Below are positions 1-9,984 of a DNA stretch of 64,000 nt, piece after piece. The translations under genes were made by a program, and so were the position numbers. Under the pieces are notes generated by a model. The model worked only from the letters and a program-made list of their open reading frames with translations. It had not been told where the DNA came from and ran no database searches. Every line of letters begins with the position of its first letter. Position 1 is the stretch's first letter. The stretch is from Dickeya aquatica (GTDB taxonomy: Bacteria; Pseudomonadota; Gammaproteobacteria; Enterobacterales; Enterobacteriaceae): positions 248,001-312,000 of the forward strand of contig NZ_LT615367.1 of assembly GCF_900095885.1 (NCBI RefSeq), read 5' to 3'.

Positions 1-723
1 TGCGTGAAACCGCCGGTGGTGATTGGCGACATCAGCCGCCCCGAAGCGATTACGGTGGAGTGGGCGAAATATGCACAATCACTGACCAGCAAGCCGGTAA
101 AAGGCATGTTGACCGGCCCGGTCACGATTTTGTGCTGGTCATTCCCGCGTGAAGATGTCAGCCGTGAAACCATTGCCAAACAGATTGCGCTGGCGCTGCG
201 CGATGAAGTGGCGGATCTGGAAGCGGCCGGTATCGGCATCATCCAGATTGACGAACCGGCGCTGCGTGAAGGGCTGCCGCTGCACCGCTCTGACTGGGCG
301 GCCTATCTGGCGTGGGCGGTGGATGCGTTTCGCCTGAATGCGGCGGTGGCGCAAGACGATACGCAAATCCACACCCACATGTGTTATTGCGAATTCAACG
401 ACATCATGGATTCGATTGCGGCACTGGATGCGGACGTGATCACCATCGAAACTTCACGTTCTGATATGGAGCTGCTGGAGTCGTTTGAAGAGTTCGAATA
501 TCCGAATGAAATCGGCCCCGGCGTGTATGACATTCACTCGCCGAACGTACCGAGCGTGGAATGGATTGAAGCGCTGCTGCGCAAAGCGGCCCAGCGTATT
601 CCGGCAGAGCGCCTGTGGGTGAACCCGGACTGCGGCCTGAAAACGCGCGGCTGGCCGGAAACCCGCCAGTCACTGGCGAACATGGTGACGGCGGCCAAAC
701 GCCTGCGTGACAGCGCTCAGTAA
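1..723 (+). CDS. metE: Cobalamin-independent methionine synthase, C-terminal part
   Basis: This is the 3' end of a gene whose start lies before the window; 240 codons remain of a family usually about 750-760 residues long. The enzyme transfers the methyl group of 5-methyltetrahydropteroyl-triglutamate to homocysteine, the last step of methionine synthesis, in the cytoplasm. All zinc ligands of the catalytic domain are visible: His and Cys in HMC (residues about 125-127 of the fragment), Glu in IETSRSD, and Cys in [11 protein letters not shown] near the end. The frame is open from base 1 to a TAA at 721-723. The neighbours dlhH and udp follow as in E. coli, which supports the call. Promoter and MetR sites are outside the window. 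Confidence 0.97.
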   Translation, partial: CVKPPVVIGDISRPEAITVEWAKYAQSLTSKPVKGMLTGPVTILCWSFPREDVSRETIAKQIALALRDEVADLEAAGIGIIQIDEPALREGLPLHRSDWAAYLAWAVDAFRLNAAVAQDDTQIHTHMCYCEFNDIMDSIAALDADVITIETSRSDMELLESFEEFEYPNEIGPGVYDIHSPNVPSVEWIEALLRKAAQRIPAERLWVNPDCGLKTRGWPETRQSLANMVTAAKRLRDSAQ

Positions 724-742
724 AGTAAAGCGAAGTGACAAC

Positions 743-826
743 GGTGATGAGGAGTGGCGTGACGGCTGACAGGATACGCGTTCACCACAGGATGTGACAC
801 ACAGGATGGGGGCATTCCTCATCACC
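743..826. repeat. 11-bp inverted repeat downstream of metE
   Basis: GGTGATGAGGA at 743-753 is perfectly complementary to TCCTCATCACC at 816-826, with 62 bases between. It could fold the metE 3' untranslated region into a long hairpin just before the terminator. No T-run follows, so it is not itself a terminator. Function unknown. Confidence 0.5.
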
Positions 827-839
827 ACCTGATAATCAC

Positions 840-873
840 AAGGGAGACCATCGCGTCTCCCTTGTCCGTTTTG
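840..873. terminator. Bidirectional terminator between metE and dlhH
   Basis: AAGGGAGAC at 840-848 pairs perfectly with GTCTCCCTT at 855-863 around a 6-base loop, and T-rich sequence follows on the plus strand. It lies between two convergent genes and probably serves both metE and dlhH. Confidence 0.8.
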
Positions 874-884
874 CCGGATGTGGA

Positions 885-1712
885 TCACACCACGCCGTAG
901 CGGGCAAACCAGGCCAGCATGCGTTGCCAGCCATCTTTGGCTGAGGCGTCATGGTAGCTGGCGCGGTAATCGGAGTGAAAGGCGTGCCCGGCATCGGCAT
1001 AGACGATGATATCCGTATCGACACGGCTTGCCTGCAACGCCTGGCGCATGGCATCGACCTGTTCTGGCCCAATGCTGCCGTCCTGCCCACCATACAGGCC
1101 CAGCACTGGCGCTATTAATGCGGGGGCGATATCAACCGGATGGCGTGGCGAGGTGAGCGTTTTGTCCGCGACCAGCTTGCCATACCAGGCGACCGCCGCT
1201 TTCAGCTGTGGGTTATGCGCGGCGTACAGCCAACTGATGCGCCCGCCCCAGCAAAACCCGGTGATCGCCAGACGTGCGGCATCGCCACCCTGCTGCACCG
1301 CCCAGTGTACGGTATGGTCAAGGTCGCCCAGAACCTGATGGTCCGGCACCTTGCTCACCAGTTCGCGCAGCAGCGTTGGAATATCATGGTATTGCTGCGG
1401 GTCGCCTTGGCGAAAATAGAGTTCCGGCGCAATCGCCAGATAACCCTGTTTCGCCAGCCGTCGGCATACATCACGGATATATTCATGCACGCCGAAGATC
1501 TCTTGTACCACCAAAACGATCGGGAGCGGGCCATCGGTGCGTTGCGGTTTAGCAAAGTAAATCGGCAGCGCTTCTCCCTGCGTTGTCAGGGTGGTTTCAC
1601 CGCAGGTCAGCCCGGTGGCGTCGGTAATGATAGCGCCAGTGGCATCGGGCCCGGCGGCTTTCGCAAAGCCGGGGGATAGGGGGTGGGATGTCAGTTGCTC
1701 ATCGGAATTCAT
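885..1712 (-). CDS. dlhH: Dienelactone hydrolase family protein
   Basis: This is a 275-residue cytoplasmic alpha/beta hydrolase of the dienelactone hydrolase family. The nucleophile Cys154 lies in GFCWGG, the acid is probably Asp211 in YGGQDGS, and the base is His243 in DAGHAFH, so the Cys-Asp-His triad is complete. Dienelactone hydrolases open cyclic esters in chloroaromatic breakdown, but the physiological substrate of the enterobacterial protein is not established. The E. coli homologue (ysgA/dlhH) also lies between metE and udp, which supports orthology. An AGGAGG-type ribosome binding site precedes the chosen ATG at 1710-1712. The gene is convergent with metE and divergent from udp. Confidence 0.9.
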   Translation of the reverse strand: MNSDEQLTSHPLSPGFAKAAGPDATGAIITDATGLTCGETTLTTQGEALPIYFAKPQRTDGPLPIVLVVQEIFGVHEYIRDVCRRLAKQGYLAIAPELYFRQGDPQQYHDIPTLLRELVSKVPDHQVLGDLDHTVHWAVQQGGDAARLAITGFCWGGRISWLYAAHNPQLKAAVAWYGKLVADKTLTSPRHPVDIAPALIAPVLGLYGGQDGSIGPEQVDAMRQALQASRVDTDIIVYADAGHAFHSDYRASYHDASAKDGWQRMLAWFARYGVV

Positions 1713-1833
1713 GGCTTTCCTCCTGTCAGCGGGTGAGCCCGCGTGTGTGAGTCAGTGATGCTGGCATGTCAGGTATGGCGAAGACTGAGGATTCAGGCAT
1801 CGCTCTCTGTGCTTTGCGCCATGATTACCGCTT

Positions 1834-1857
1834 AAATTGTGATTTCCATCACTAAAA
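1834..1857. promoter_or_regulatory. CRP site upstream of udp
   Basis: TGTGA at 1838-1842 and TCACT at 1849-1853 are separated by 6 bases and flanked by A/T, close to the CRP consensus TGTGA-N6-TCACA. The E. coli udp promoter is known to be controlled by CRP and CytR, so activation of udp is the likely role. A CytR site cannot be assigned by eye. Confidence 0.75.
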
Positions 1858-1904
1858 TAATGTAAAAGTCTATTTGTTACTTTCCAATCAGCGATATGCC
1901 TCAC

Positions 1905-1933
1905 TTAATTGGCCTGTGGCTGTGCGCTAAGAT
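1905..1933 (+). promoter_or_regulatory. Possible udp promoter
   Basis: TTAATT at 1905-1910 and TAAGAT at 1928-1933 are 17 bases apart, about 35 bases before the udp start and about 60 bases after the CRP site. The -35 match is weak, as expected for an activator-dependent promoter. Confidence 0.4.
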
Positions 1934-1967
1934 GACAACGTACCTGAGCGTTTGTCTGGAGGCATAT

Positions 1968-2735
1968 ATGTCTGATGTATTTCATCTCGGTTTAACCAAG
2001 CAAGATTTGCATGGCGCGACGCTGGCGATTGTGCCCGGCGATCCGGCCCGCGTTGAGAAAATTGCCCGGCTGATGGAAAACCCGGTGTTTCTGGCCTCGC
2101 ACCGGGAGTTTACCTCCTGGCGCGCTGAACTGGCAGGCAAACCGGTGGTTGTCTGCTCGACCGGTATTGGCGGCCCTTCTACATCGATTGCGGTTGAAGA
2201 GCTGGCGCAACTGGGCGTGCGCACGTTCCTGCGCGTTGGCACCACCGGCGCTATCCAGCCGCACATTGCGGTGGGCGATGTGCTGGTGACGACGGCGGCG
2301 GTGCGCCTTGACGGAGCCAGCCTGCATTTTGCGCCGCTGGAATTCCCGGCGGTGGCCGATTTTGCCTGTACCAGCGCGCTGGCACAGGCGGCGCGAGACG
2401 CCGGTGCGACGCTGCATGTCGGCGTAACGGCATCGTCAGATACGTTCTATCCGGGTCAGGAGCGTTACGACACTTACTCCGGCCGGGTAGTGAGCCGCTT
2501 TCAGGGCTCGATGAAAGAGTGGCAGAGCATGGGGGTGCTGAACTATGAAATGGAATCCGCCACGCTGCTGACGATGTGTGCCAGTCAGGGGCTGCGCGCC
2601 GGTATGGTGGCTGGGGTCATCGTCAACCGCACCCAGCAGGAAATTCCTGATACCGCCACGATGCAAAAAGCGGAGCACGCCTCTGTTAATGTGGTGCTGG
2701 CGGCGGCCCGCCAGTTACTGAACGACGCCGTGTAA
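1968..2735 (+). CDS. udp: Uridine phosphorylase
   Basis: The enzyme splits uridine with phosphate into uracil and ribose-1-phosphate in pyrimidine nucleoside salvage. The product is 255 residues, close to the 253 of E. coli. Family motifs are present: PGDPAR near residues 25-30, CSTGIGGPS for phosphate and ribose binding, NYEMES in the active site, and VNRTQQE. An upstream in-frame ATG at 1896 would add 24 residues, but the ATG at 1968 is chosen because it matches the E. coli start ([10 protein letters not shown]) and has a TGGAGG ribosome binding site at 1957-1962. The gene stands alone behind a CRP site. Confidence 0.97.
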   Translation: MSDVFHLGLTKQDLHGATLAIVPGDPARVEKIARLMENPVFLASHREFTSWRAELAGKPVVVCSTGIGGPSTSIAVEELAQLGVRTFLRVGTTGAIQPHIAVGDVLVTTAAVRLDGASLHFAPLEFPAVADFACTSALAQAARDAGATLHVGVTASSDTFYPGQERYDTYSGRVVSRFQGSMKEWQSMGVLNYEMESATLLTMCASQGLRAGMVAGVIVNRTQQEIPDTATMQKAEHASVNVVLAAARQLLNDAV

Positions 2736-2943
2736 GGCATCGTCGTGTAGGCCAGGCTGCGATGGGGTTTCTGTCGCGGCCTGTGAAGTTTCTCTGCCTG
2801 TTTTCACCTATCCCATCTATTGCCCCTGCTTTTTCCGGCCTTCATGCTAATTTAATGCACGAATTGAATAATACCTGTGCGCCTGAGCGGGTGATGGCGT
2901 GGCCAAAATTCCGATACCTGAACTGATAATAACAAGGTAAAAC

Positions 2944-3726
2944 ATGACGTTAACTTCCTTACTGCATCCTTCAGTGCTGCCGCTTGACGGTGGCGTCAAT
3001 TTTCGCGACTTGGGCGGCATTCGGGTCAGCGACGGGCGGCAGGTGCGGCGAGGGCGGTTGTTTCGCGCTGGAGCGCTCGACATGCTGAGTGCGCGTGATA
3101 TGGCGCACCTTGCCCGTGTTCCGGTGGCGCATGTGGTGGATTATCGTGACCAGCAAGAGGCCTCGCTGCGCCCGGATAAGCTGTGGCAAGGGGCGCGTTA
3201 TCATCAGGTGCCCGCCAATCCGCTGCGCCATGAAGTGACTGCCAGCCTGGAAACGCTGGGTTCGGAAAAGCTTGAAGCCTTTGACTCGCAGGCCTTTATG
3301 CTAGAGCTGTATCGCCGCCTGCCGTTTGGCAATCCGGCGTATCAGCATCTGGTGTCACTCCTGCGCCAGCCCGGTGACGGTGCGCTGGTGCAGCATTGCG
3401 CGGTGGGGAAAGACAGAACCGGTATTGGCTCGGCGCTGGTGCTGTTTGCGCTGGGTGCCGATGAGCACACGGTGATGGAAGACTATCTGGTAACGGAATC
3501 AACCCTGACCGCTTTTCGTCGCCAGCTACTCGAAGATTTAGCGGCTAACCTGAGCGAAAAAGCGCTGGCGCGCTTTGATTTCGTGCTTTCCGCGCGTGAG
3601 GAATTTTTGCTGACGGCGCTGCGTGCCATCCGTGAAAAACATGGCTCGGTGAATAACTGGCTGGCGCAGGATTATGGGCTGGATGCCAGCGCCTGTGCAG
3701 CGCTGCAAGCGGCGTATCTGGAGTAA
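2944..3726 (+). CDS. Tyrosine-protein phosphatase-like protein
   Basis: This is a 260-residue protein of the bacterial tyrosine phosphatase family (the Y_phosphatase3 group that includes Mycobacterium PtpB). The signature HCAVGKDRTG at residues 151-160 gives the P-loop C-X5-R with nucleophile Cys152 and Arg158, and the N-terminal GGVNFRDLGG motif (residues 16-25) is typical of the group. No signal peptide or membrane segment is visible, so it is probably cytoplasmic. Substrates could be phosphotyrosine proteins or phosphoinositides; the sequence does not decide. It sits between udp and ppc and is transcribed toward ppc. An AAGG ribosome binding site precedes the start. I do not recognise a gene symbol. 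Confidence 0.85.
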   Translation: MTLTSLLHPSVLPLDGGVNFRDLGGIRVSDGRQVRRGRLFRAGALDMLSARDMAHLARVPVAHVVDYRDQQEASLRPDKLWQGARYHQVPANPLRHEVTASLETLGSEKLEAFDSQAFMLELYRRLPFGNPAYQHLVSLLRQPGDGALVQHCAVGKDRTGIGSALVLFALGADEHTVMEDYLVTESTLTAFRRQLLEDLAANLSEKALARFDFVLSAREEFLLTALRAIREKHGSVNNWLAQDYGLDASACAALQAAYLE

Positions 3727-3736
3727 TGCGGGAAAG

Positions 3737-3769
3737 CGCCCCCGCCGGGCGCATGGCCAGGCGGGGGCG
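3737..3769. terminator. GC-rich hairpin between convergent genes
   Basis: CGCCCCCGCC at 3737-3746 pairs perfectly with GGCGGGGGCG at 3760-3769. It lies between the stop codons of the phosphatase gene and ppc. No clear T-run follows on either strand, so termination is likely but not certain. Confidence 0.55.
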
Positions 3770-3776
3770 AGGGCGA

Positions 3777-6416
3777 TTAGCCTGTGTTACGCATCCCGGC
3801 GGCGACACCGGCAATCGTCACCATTAATGCTTGTTCGACTTGCGGATCTAACGTGTCTTGCTGGCGTGAACGGTGCAGCAGCTCGGCCTGAAGTACGTTG
3901 AGCGGGTCAGTGTAGACGTTACGCAGCGCGATGGATTCGGCAATCCACGGCAGGTCAGCCATCAGGTGGTCATCGTTGGAGATAGTGAGTACCGCTTTGA
4001 TATCTTTTTCCAGCTGTTCACGCAGCTGTTTGCCCAGCGACCAGAGGGATTTCTCCACCAGCCGCTGGTCGTAATACTCCGCCAGCCACAGGTCGGCTTT
4101 GGCAAACACCATCTCCAGCATCCCGATGCGCGTAGAGAAGAACGGCCAGTCGCGGCACATGGCTTCGAGCTGGTTTTGCTGGCCGTCATCAATCACTTTC
4201 TGCAATGCGGCTCCGGCACCGAGCCAGGCGGGCAGCATCAGGCGGTTTTGCGTCCAGGCGAAAATCCACGGAATGGCGCGCAGGCTCTCCACGCCGCCGT
4301 TGGGCCGACGTTTGGCCGGGCGAGAGCCGAGCGGTAATTTGCCCAGTTCCAGCTCCGGCGTGGCGGCGCGGAAATAAGGCACGAAATCAGGGTTTTCACG
4401 CACATAACCCCGGTACATGTCACACGAGATGAGCGAGAGCTCATCCATAATCTGGCACCACTCCTGTTTTGGCTCCGGCGGCGGCAGCAGGTTGGCTTCG
4501 AGAATAGCCGAGGTATACAGCGACAGGCTGCTGATGGTGACTTCCGGCAAGCCGAATTTAAAGCGGATCATCTCGCCTTGTTCGGTGACGCGCAGGCCCG
4601 CCTTCAGGCTGCCCGGCGGTTGAGAAAGCAGAGCGGCGTGCGCGGGGGCACCGCCACGGCCAATCGAACCGCCGCGCCCGTGGAACAGCGTCAGGGCAAT
4701 GCCGTATTTCTCACAGGTTTTGATCAGCGCATCCTGCGCCCGGTACTGCGCCCAGGACGCGGCCATCACCCCGGCGTCTTTGGCGGAGTCGGAATAGCCA
4801 ATCATCACCATCTGTTTGCCCTGAATCAGGCCGCGATACCAGTCAATATTCAGCAACTGGGTCATCACGCTGTCGGCGTTGTTGAGGTCATCAAGGGTTT
4901 CAAACAGCGGAGCCACCGGCAGCGCGTAAGGGCAACCGGCTTCTTTGAGCAGCAGATGTACCGCCAGCACATCCGACGGGGTACGCGCCATCGAAATGAC
5001 GTAGGCGGCGATGGAGTCGCGCGGGGTTTCGGCAATCACCCGGCAGGTTTCCAGCACTTCGAGCGTATCGGCGCTCGGCTCCCACTGGCGCGGCAGCAAC
5101 GGACGTTTGGAATTGAGCTCGCGAATCAAAAACGCCTGCTTGTCGGGCTCTGACCAGCTCTCGTAATCGCCAAGCCCCAGATAGCGGGTGATTTCCGCCA
5201 CGGCCTCGGTGTGACGGGTGCTTTCCTGACGCACATCAATGCGCACCAGCGGCACGCCAAAGCAGCGCACGCGGCGCAGCGTATCGAGCAACTGGCCATC
5301 GGCGATGATGCCCATGCCGCAGGCATGCAGTGACTGGTAACAGGCATACAGCGGCTCCCAGAGTTGATCATTATTGACCAGCAACTCTTTCGGCGCGACG
5401 ACATGCTCGCCTTTCAGACGCGCATCAAGGTATTCGAGCGTAATATTCAGGCGTGTGCGCAGTGCCTTCATCAGCTCGCGGTACGGCTCCTGCACCGCAT
5501 CGCCGCCCGCCAGCTGTTGCAGCTCTGGCGTACAGGTGGTCATGGACAGTTCAGACACCAGCACCTGCACATCGCGCAAGAACAGGTCGGCGGCTTTCCA
5601 GCGGCTCAACAGCAGCACGTGGCGGGTGATGTCCGAGGTGACATTTGGGTTGCCATCACGGTCGCCGCCCATCCACGACGTAAAGCGCACCGGGACGGAA
5701 TTCACCGGCAGGCGGTAGCCCAGCTCTTTGTCCATCTGCTCGTCAAGTTCGCGCAGGAAAGCCGGCACCCCTTCCCAGAGGCTATTTTCCACCACCGCAA
5801 AGCCCCACTTGGCTTCATCCACCGGCGTCGGGCGAATTTTACGGATTTCATCGGTATGCCAATACTGGGCAATCAACTGGCGCAGACGGCGCATTATCTG
5901 ATGGCGTTCGTAGTCGGCCAGGTCATCGTGGTCGAGCTGCTTGAGGCAGGTATTCACCTCGACCAGTTTGTGAATCAGCGTGCGGCGGGTGATTTCGGTT
6001 GGGTGCGCGGTCAGCACCAGCTCAATAGACAGCGATTCGACCGCATCACGAATATCTTTCTCGCTTAATGTGTCGCGGCTTTTCAGGTTGCGAAATACGG
6101 TTGCCAGCGCTTCCGGGTTACTGGCGGCCTCGCCATGCGGCGAAATGCTGTGGTACTGCTCGGCGGTATTGGTCAGGTTAAGAAACTGGCTAAACGCGCG
6201 GGCGACCGGCAACAGCTCCTCATTGGACAGATTCTGTAAGGTGGTCAACAGCTCCTGACGATGTGTTTCACTGCCTGCGCGTGATGCTTTCGATAATTTG
6301 CGTATCGTTTCAACACGTTCAAGAATATTCGCTCCCAGCGCATCCTTGATGGTGTCACCGAGTAGCTTGCCCAACATGCTGACATTGCTCCGCATGGCGG
6401 AATATTGTTCGTTCAT
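3777..6416 (-). CDS. ppc: Phosphoenolpyruvate carboxylase
   Basis: The enzyme carboxylates phosphoenolpyruvate with bicarbonate to oxaloacetate, refilling the TCA cycle; it is a cytoplasmic homotetramer. The 879 residues compare with 883 in E. coli. The catalytic His lies in [12 protein letters not shown] near residue 138, the glycine loop is [12 protein letters not shown] in the middle of the protein, and the C-terminus ends MRNTG as required for aspartate inhibition. A start at 6416 is preceded by an AGGG ribosome binding site. The gene lies downstream of argE on the same strand, as in E. coli, with a probable argE terminator between. The 282 bases between ppc and argE hold the ppc leader; I could not assign its promoter by eye. 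Confidence 0.98.
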   Translation of the reverse strand: MNEQYSAMRSNVSMLGKLLGDTIKDALGANILERVETIRKLSKASRAGSETHRQELLTTLQNLSNEELLPVARAFSQFLNLTNTAEQYHSISPHGEAASNPEALATVFRNLKSRDTLSEKDIRDAVESLSIELVLTAHPTEITRRTLIHKLVEVNTCLKQLDHDDLADYERHQIMRRLRQLIAQYWHTDEIRKIRPTPVDEAKWGFAVVENSLWEGVPAFLRELDEQMDKELGYRLPVNSVPVRFTSWMGGDRDGNPNVTSDITRHVLLLSRWKAADLFLRDVQVLVSELSMTTCTPELQQLAGGDAVQEPYRELMKALRTRLNITLEYLDARLKGEHVVAPKELLVNNDQLWEPLYACYQSLHACGMGIIADGQLLDTLRRVRCFGVPLVRIDVRQESTRHTEAVAEITRYLGLGDYESWSEPDKQAFLIRELNSKRPLLPRQWEPSADTLEVLETCRVIAETPRDSIAAYVISMARTPSDVLAVHLLLKEAGCPYALPVAPLFETLDDLNNADSVMTQLLNIDWYRGLIQGKQMVMIGYSDSAKDAGVMAASWAQYRAQDALIKTCEKYGIALTLFHGRGGSIGRGGAPAHAALLSQPPGSLKAGLRVTEQGEMIRFKFGLPEVTISSLSLYTSAILEANLLPPPEPKQEWCQIMDELSLISCDMYRGYVRENPDFVPYFRAATPELELGKLPLGSRPAKRRPNGGVESLRAIPWIFAWTQNRLMLPAWLGAGAALQKVIDDGQQNQLEAMCRDWPFFSTRIGMLEMVFAKADLWLAEYYDQRLVEKSLWSLGKQLREQLEKDIKAVLTISNDDHLMADLPWIAESIALRNVYTDPLNVLQAELLHRSRQQDTLDPQVEQALMVTIAGVAAGMRNTG

Positions 6417-6660
6417 AGTTACCCTGACCTGCCTCGTGATTTTGTAAATTTATTACACACAAAAATGGTGTGGTTACTGTCTGTTATCTAGCCACGTTCG
6501 CCATTGTTCGTCAATCAACCTGATTTAATCCCTACAGTTGTACCTGTTTACGCGGTACAAAGGCAATTTGTGAAATTTAATTACAAAAGCTTGCTGATAA
6601 GTGACACTTATCTTAGGGCGTAGCGAAAAGCAAGTCAGGCAGGGAATATCGCGGGGGAAA

Positions 6661-6690
6661 GTGACAGCCCGGCACGCAATGCCGGGCTGG
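6661..6690 (-). terminator. Terminator downstream of argE
   Basis: AGCCCGGC at 6666-6673 pairs with GCCGGGCT at 6681-6688 around a 7-base loop, just after the argE stop codon. The T-tract on the minus strand is modest. Confidence 0.65.
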
Positions 6691-6698
6691 GGTTCGGC

Positions 6699-7844
6699 TT
6701 ATGACTGGCAGAAATGCTGCACCAGTTGGCTAATTAACGTGCGCGTCGGTTTGATAAACGACATATCGATAAACTCATCCGGCTGATGCGCCTGATTGAT
6801 AGAGCCGGGGCCGAGCACCAGCGTTGGGCATAGCTGCTGGATGAATGGCGCTTCGGTGCAGTAATTCACCACATCGGTCGGCTGGCCGGCCAGATTTTCT
6901 ACCGCTTGTGCCAGAGGGTGATCCGCCGGGCATTCGTAACCCGGGATCGGCGGATGCAGTTCGCTGATGGTCAGGCGGCCCGGCCAGCGCTCACTGACCG
7001 GGGCCAGCGCGTCACTCAGCAGGCCGTTGAGATCGCTGAGCGTCATACCCGGCAGCGGGCGGATATCCATGTGCAGGTCGCAACAGGCGCAAATGCGGTT
7101 AGCGGCGTCGCCACCGTGAATGTGGCCGAAATTCATGGTCGGGTAGGGAATGTGGAAGGCCGGGTTGTGATAGCGATTTTTGAGCGTGTTACGTAGCCCC
7201 ATCAGCTCGGAAATGGCTTCGTGCATCAATTCGATGGCGTTAACACCGCGCGCCGGGTCACTGGAGTGACCGGACTGGCCCTGAATACGTACCACGTTCG
7301 ACATGTGGCCCTTGTGAGCGCGAATGGGTTGCAGCGAGGTCGGTTCGCCGATAATCGCGCAATCCGGGCGAATGCCGGTTGATTCAGAGAAATATTTTGC
7401 ACCGGCCATGGTGGTTTCTTCATCGGCGGTGGCCAGAATGTACAGCGGCTTGGTCAGCTTACTGGCGTCCACATCGCGCAGCGCATCAAGAATAAAGGCG
7501 AAAAAGCCTTTCATGTCGGCGGTGCCGAGCCCGTAGAGCTTGTTGTCATGCTCCGTCAGAGTAAAAGGGTCGCGCGTCCAGCGGCCGTCGTCGAACGGCA
7601 CCGTGTCGGTGTGACCGGCCAGCAGCAGCCCGCCGTTGCCTTCGCCCAGCCGGGCCAGCAGGTTGAATTTATTGAACGTGCCCGGCACCGGCTCGACATC
7701 AACGTGAAACCCCAGATCGCTAAACCAGCCTGCCAGCAGGTTGATTAAGGTTTCGTTGCTTTGATCCAGCGCACGCTCGGTGGCGCTGATGGACGGCGTG
7801 GCGATCAATGCCCGGTAGATCTCCATAAAAGGGGGTAAATTCAT
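6699..7844 (-). CDS. argE: Acetylornithine deacetylase
   Basis: The enzyme removes acetate from N-acetylornithine to give ornithine in arginine synthesis; it is a zinc- or cobalt-dependent M20-family amidohydrolase. Metal-site motifs are [15 protein letters not shown] (bridging Asp) and [11 protein letters not shown] (catalytic Glu pair), plus GQSGHSSDP in the dimerisation domain. The open frame reaches 7889, but the first 15 codons overlap the ArgR boxes and have no E. coli counterpart. The internal ATG at 7842-7844 ([13 protein letters not shown]) matches the E. coli start and gives 381 residues against 383. The ribosome binding site there is weak. It is divergent from argCBH and shares its operator. 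Confidence 0.95.
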   Translation of the reverse strand: MNLPPFMEIYRALIATPSISATERALDQSNETLINLLAGWFSDLGFHVDVEPVPGTFNKFNLLARLGEGNGGLLLAGHTDTVPFDDGRWTRDPFTLTEHDNKLYGLGTADMKGFFAFILDALRDVDASKLTKPLYILATADEETTMAGAKYFSESTGIRPDCAIIGEPTSLQPIRAHKGHMSNVVRIQGQSGHSSDPARGVNAIELMHEAISELMGLRNTLKNRYHNPAFHIPYPTMNFGHIHGGDAANRICACCDLHMDIRPLPGMTLSDLNGLLSDALAPVSERWPGRLTISELHPPIPGYECPADHPLAQAVENLAGQPTDVVNYCTEAPFIQQLCPTLVLGPGSINQAHQPDEFIDMSFIKPTRTLISQLVQHFCQS

Positions 7845-7876
7845 CTTCACTGTTGACAGCCTCTGGGTTAGGATAG

Positions 7877-7915
7877 TATCAATATTCATGCAGTTATTGT
7901 GAATAAAAATACAAT
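7877..7915. promoter_or_regulatory. Tandem ArgR boxes between argE and argCBH
   Basis: Two 18-bp ARG-box-like sites lie at 7877-7894 (core TCAATATTCATGCA, 7879-7892) and 7898-7915 (core TGAATAAAAATACA, 7900-7913). They match the TNAATWWWWATTNA core at 12 and 13 of 14 positions and are 3 bp apart (21 bp centre to centre), the known arrangement for an ArgR hexamer. They should repress argE and argCBH together when arginine is plentiful. Confidence 0.85.
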
Positions 7916-8064
7916 AATGCCAGGCGAAATGAAATCAATAAGCTGTGCGGCGAGGTGAGATTATCGCATAATCATTTCTTCTGGCTTTGTGGGTGCACGG
8001 CGTAGCTGCGCTGATGAGCCTGCTCCCTGTTTCACCTATCTGGCAATAAAGGTATACCGAACTC

Positions 8065-9069
8065 ATGCTGAATACGTTGATCGTTGGTGCAAGTGGCTAT
8101 ACCGGCGCTGAGCTGGCCTTGTACCTGAACCGTCACCCACAAATGAACATAACCGCTTTGGCGGTTTCTGCGCAAAGTGTTGATGCAGGAAAACGCATTT
8201 CCGAGTTGCATCCTCAGCTTAAAGGCATTGTCGATTTGCCGGTACAGCCGCTGACCGATGTGGCTGAAGCCGCCAACGGCGTTGATGTGGTGTTTCTGGC
8301 AACCGACCACAAAGTGAGCCACGATTTAGCGCCGCAGTTTCTGGCCGCCGGTTGTACGGTGTTTGACCTTTCTGGCGCGTATCGCGTGCAAGACCCTGAA
8401 TTCTATACCCGTTACTACGGCTTCGAGCACCAGCATACCGACTGGCTGGCACAGGCAGTCTACGGTCTGGCGGAATGGCAGGCAGCGAAGATAAAACAGG
8501 CTCGGTTGATAGCGGTGCCGGGCTGTTATCCGACGGCCTCCCAACTGGCGCTCAAGCCGCTGGTAGAAGGCGGATTGCTCAACCCGAACCAGTGGCCGGT
8601 GATTGATGCCACCAGCGGCGTCAGCGGTGCCGGGCGCAAGGCCAGCATGACCAACAGTTTTTGTGAGGTCAGCCTGCAACCTTATGGCATTTTTAATCAT
8701 CGCCACCACCCGGAAATCGCCACCCATCTCGGTATTCCGGTGATTTTCACCCCGCATTTGGGCAATTTCCCGCGCGGCATTCTGGCCACCATCACTTGCC
8801 GTCTTCAGCCGGGCATTACCGCGCAAGATGTGGCGCAGGCGTATCACAACGCCTATCACGACAAACCGCTGGTGCGCTTATATGAGAAAGGCGTCCCGGC
8901 ACTAAAATCCGTTGTCGGCCTGCCGTTCTGCGATATCGGCTTCGTGGTGCAAGACGAACACCTGATCGTGGTGGCCACCGAAGATAACCTGCTTAAAGGT
9001 GCGGCGGCGCAGGCGGTGCAGTGCATGAACATTCGCTTCGGTTTCCCTGAAACCCAATCCTTACTCTGA
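8065..9069 (+). CDS. argC: N-acetyl-gamma-glutamyl-phosphate reductase
   Basis: The enzyme reduces N-acetylglutamyl phosphate with NADPH to the semialdehyde, the third step of arginine synthesis. The 334-residue protein opens with the dinucleotide fold motif [10 protein letters not shown] (residues 8-17) and carries the catalytic Cys in VPGCYPTA near residue 154 and the conserved HHRHHPEI region. It is the first gene of argCBH, followed 24 bases later by argB. An AAAGG sequence about 12 bases before the ATG is a somewhat distant ribosome binding site. Control is by the ArgR boxes about 150 bases upstream. Confidence 0.97.
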   Translation: MLNTLIVGASGYTGAELALYLNRHPQMNITALAVSAQSVDAGKRISELHPQLKGIVDLPVQPLTDVAEAANGVDVVFLATDHKVSHDLAPQFLAAGCTVFDLSGAYRVQDPEFYTRYYGFEHQHTDWLAQAVYGLAEWQAAKIKQARLIAVPGCYPTASQLALKPLVEGGLLNPNQWPVIDATSGVSGAGRKASMTNSFCEVSLQPYGIFNHRHHPEIATHLGIPVIFTPHLGNFPRGILATITCRLQPGITAQDVAQAYHNAYHDKPLVRLYEKGVPALKSVVGLPFCDIGFVVQDEHLIVVATEDNLLKGAAAQAVQCMNIRFGFPETQSLL

Positions 9070-9093
9070 TGACCTGCTGAGGCGCAAAGACCG

Positions 9094-9867
9094 ATGAATC
9101 CGTTAATTATCAAATTAGGTGGCGTGTTACTCGATAGCGAAGAGGCGCTGGAGCGCCTGTTCACCGCGCTGGTGGCTTACCGTCAACAACATCAACGCCC
9201 GCTGGTTATCGTGCATGGTGGCGGTTGTCTGGTCGATGACCTGATGAAGAAACTGTCGCTACCGGTGGTGAAGAAAAACGGCCTGCGTGTGACGCCCGCC
9301 GATCAAATCGACATCATTACCGGCGCACTGGCGGGTTCAGCTAACAAAACGCTGCTGGCCTGGGCGATTCGTCACGGCATCAACGCCGTGGGCCTGAGCC
9401 TGGCCGACGGCGGCAGCACGGTGGTGACACAGCTGAATGACGAACTGGGCCATGTCGGTAAAGCCGAAGTGGGTTCTCCGGCGTTGCTTAACACCCTGCT
9501 GGGCGCGGGTTATCTGCCGGTTATCAGCTCTATCGGCATTACTGTTGGCGGTGAGCTGATGAACGTCAATGCCGACCAGGCGGCTACCGCACTGGCGCAG
9601 ACGCTGGGCGCGGATTTGATTTTGTTGTCCGATGTCAGCGGCATTCTGGACGGCAAAGGCCAGCGCATTGCGGAAATGACCGCCGGTAAAGCAGAAGATC
9701 TGATTGCTCAGGGCATTATTACCGATGGCATGATTGTGAAAGTGAACGCGGCGCTGGATGCCGCGCGCGCACTGGGCCGTCCGGTGGATATCGCCAGCTG
9801 GCGACATGCCGAGCAGTTACCCGCGCTGTTTAATGGCGAGTCTATCGGCACCCGTATTCTGGCGTAA
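9094..9867 (+). CDS. argB: Acetylglutamate kinase
   Basis: The enzyme phosphorylates N-acetylglutamate with ATP, the second step of arginine synthesis. It is a 257-residue amino-acid-kinase family protein, as in E. coli. Motifs are the N-terminal IIKLGGVLL phosphate-binding strand, the HGGG loop near residue 43, and the nucleotide-binding lysine region TDGMIVKV near residue 210-217. It is short like the arginine-insensitive E. coli type, lacking the N-terminal helix of the feedback-inhibited hexameric enzymes. It lies between argC and argH in the same transcript. Confidence 0.97.
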   Translation: MNPLIIKLGGVLLDSEEALERLFTALVAYRQQHQRPLVIVHGGGCLVDDLMKKLSLPVVKKNGLRVTPADQIDIITGALAGSANKTLLAWAIRHGINAVGLSLADGGSTVVTQLNDELGHVGKAEVGSPALLNTLLGAGYLPVISSIGITVGGELMNVNADQAATALAQTLGADLILLSDVSGILDGKGQRIAEMTAGKAEDLIAQGIITDGMIVKVNAALDAARALGRPVDIASWRHAEQLPALFNGESIGTRILA

Positions 9868-9984
9868 TCGGCCAGTCTTCATCACGCTTTCTTCCGGCGT
9901 AAGCCGCCGGTGAAACGCAAGCAGTTCAACGGTGGGTTTGACAGGAGTCGGCCCGCCTTTATCAGAGAGACCGGGAGTGTAGTT

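Noticed and set aside
1896..1967. An N-terminal extension of udp
   Set aside because: The extra 24 residues overlap the likely promoter, and the ATG at 1968 has the ribosome binding site and the conserved start.
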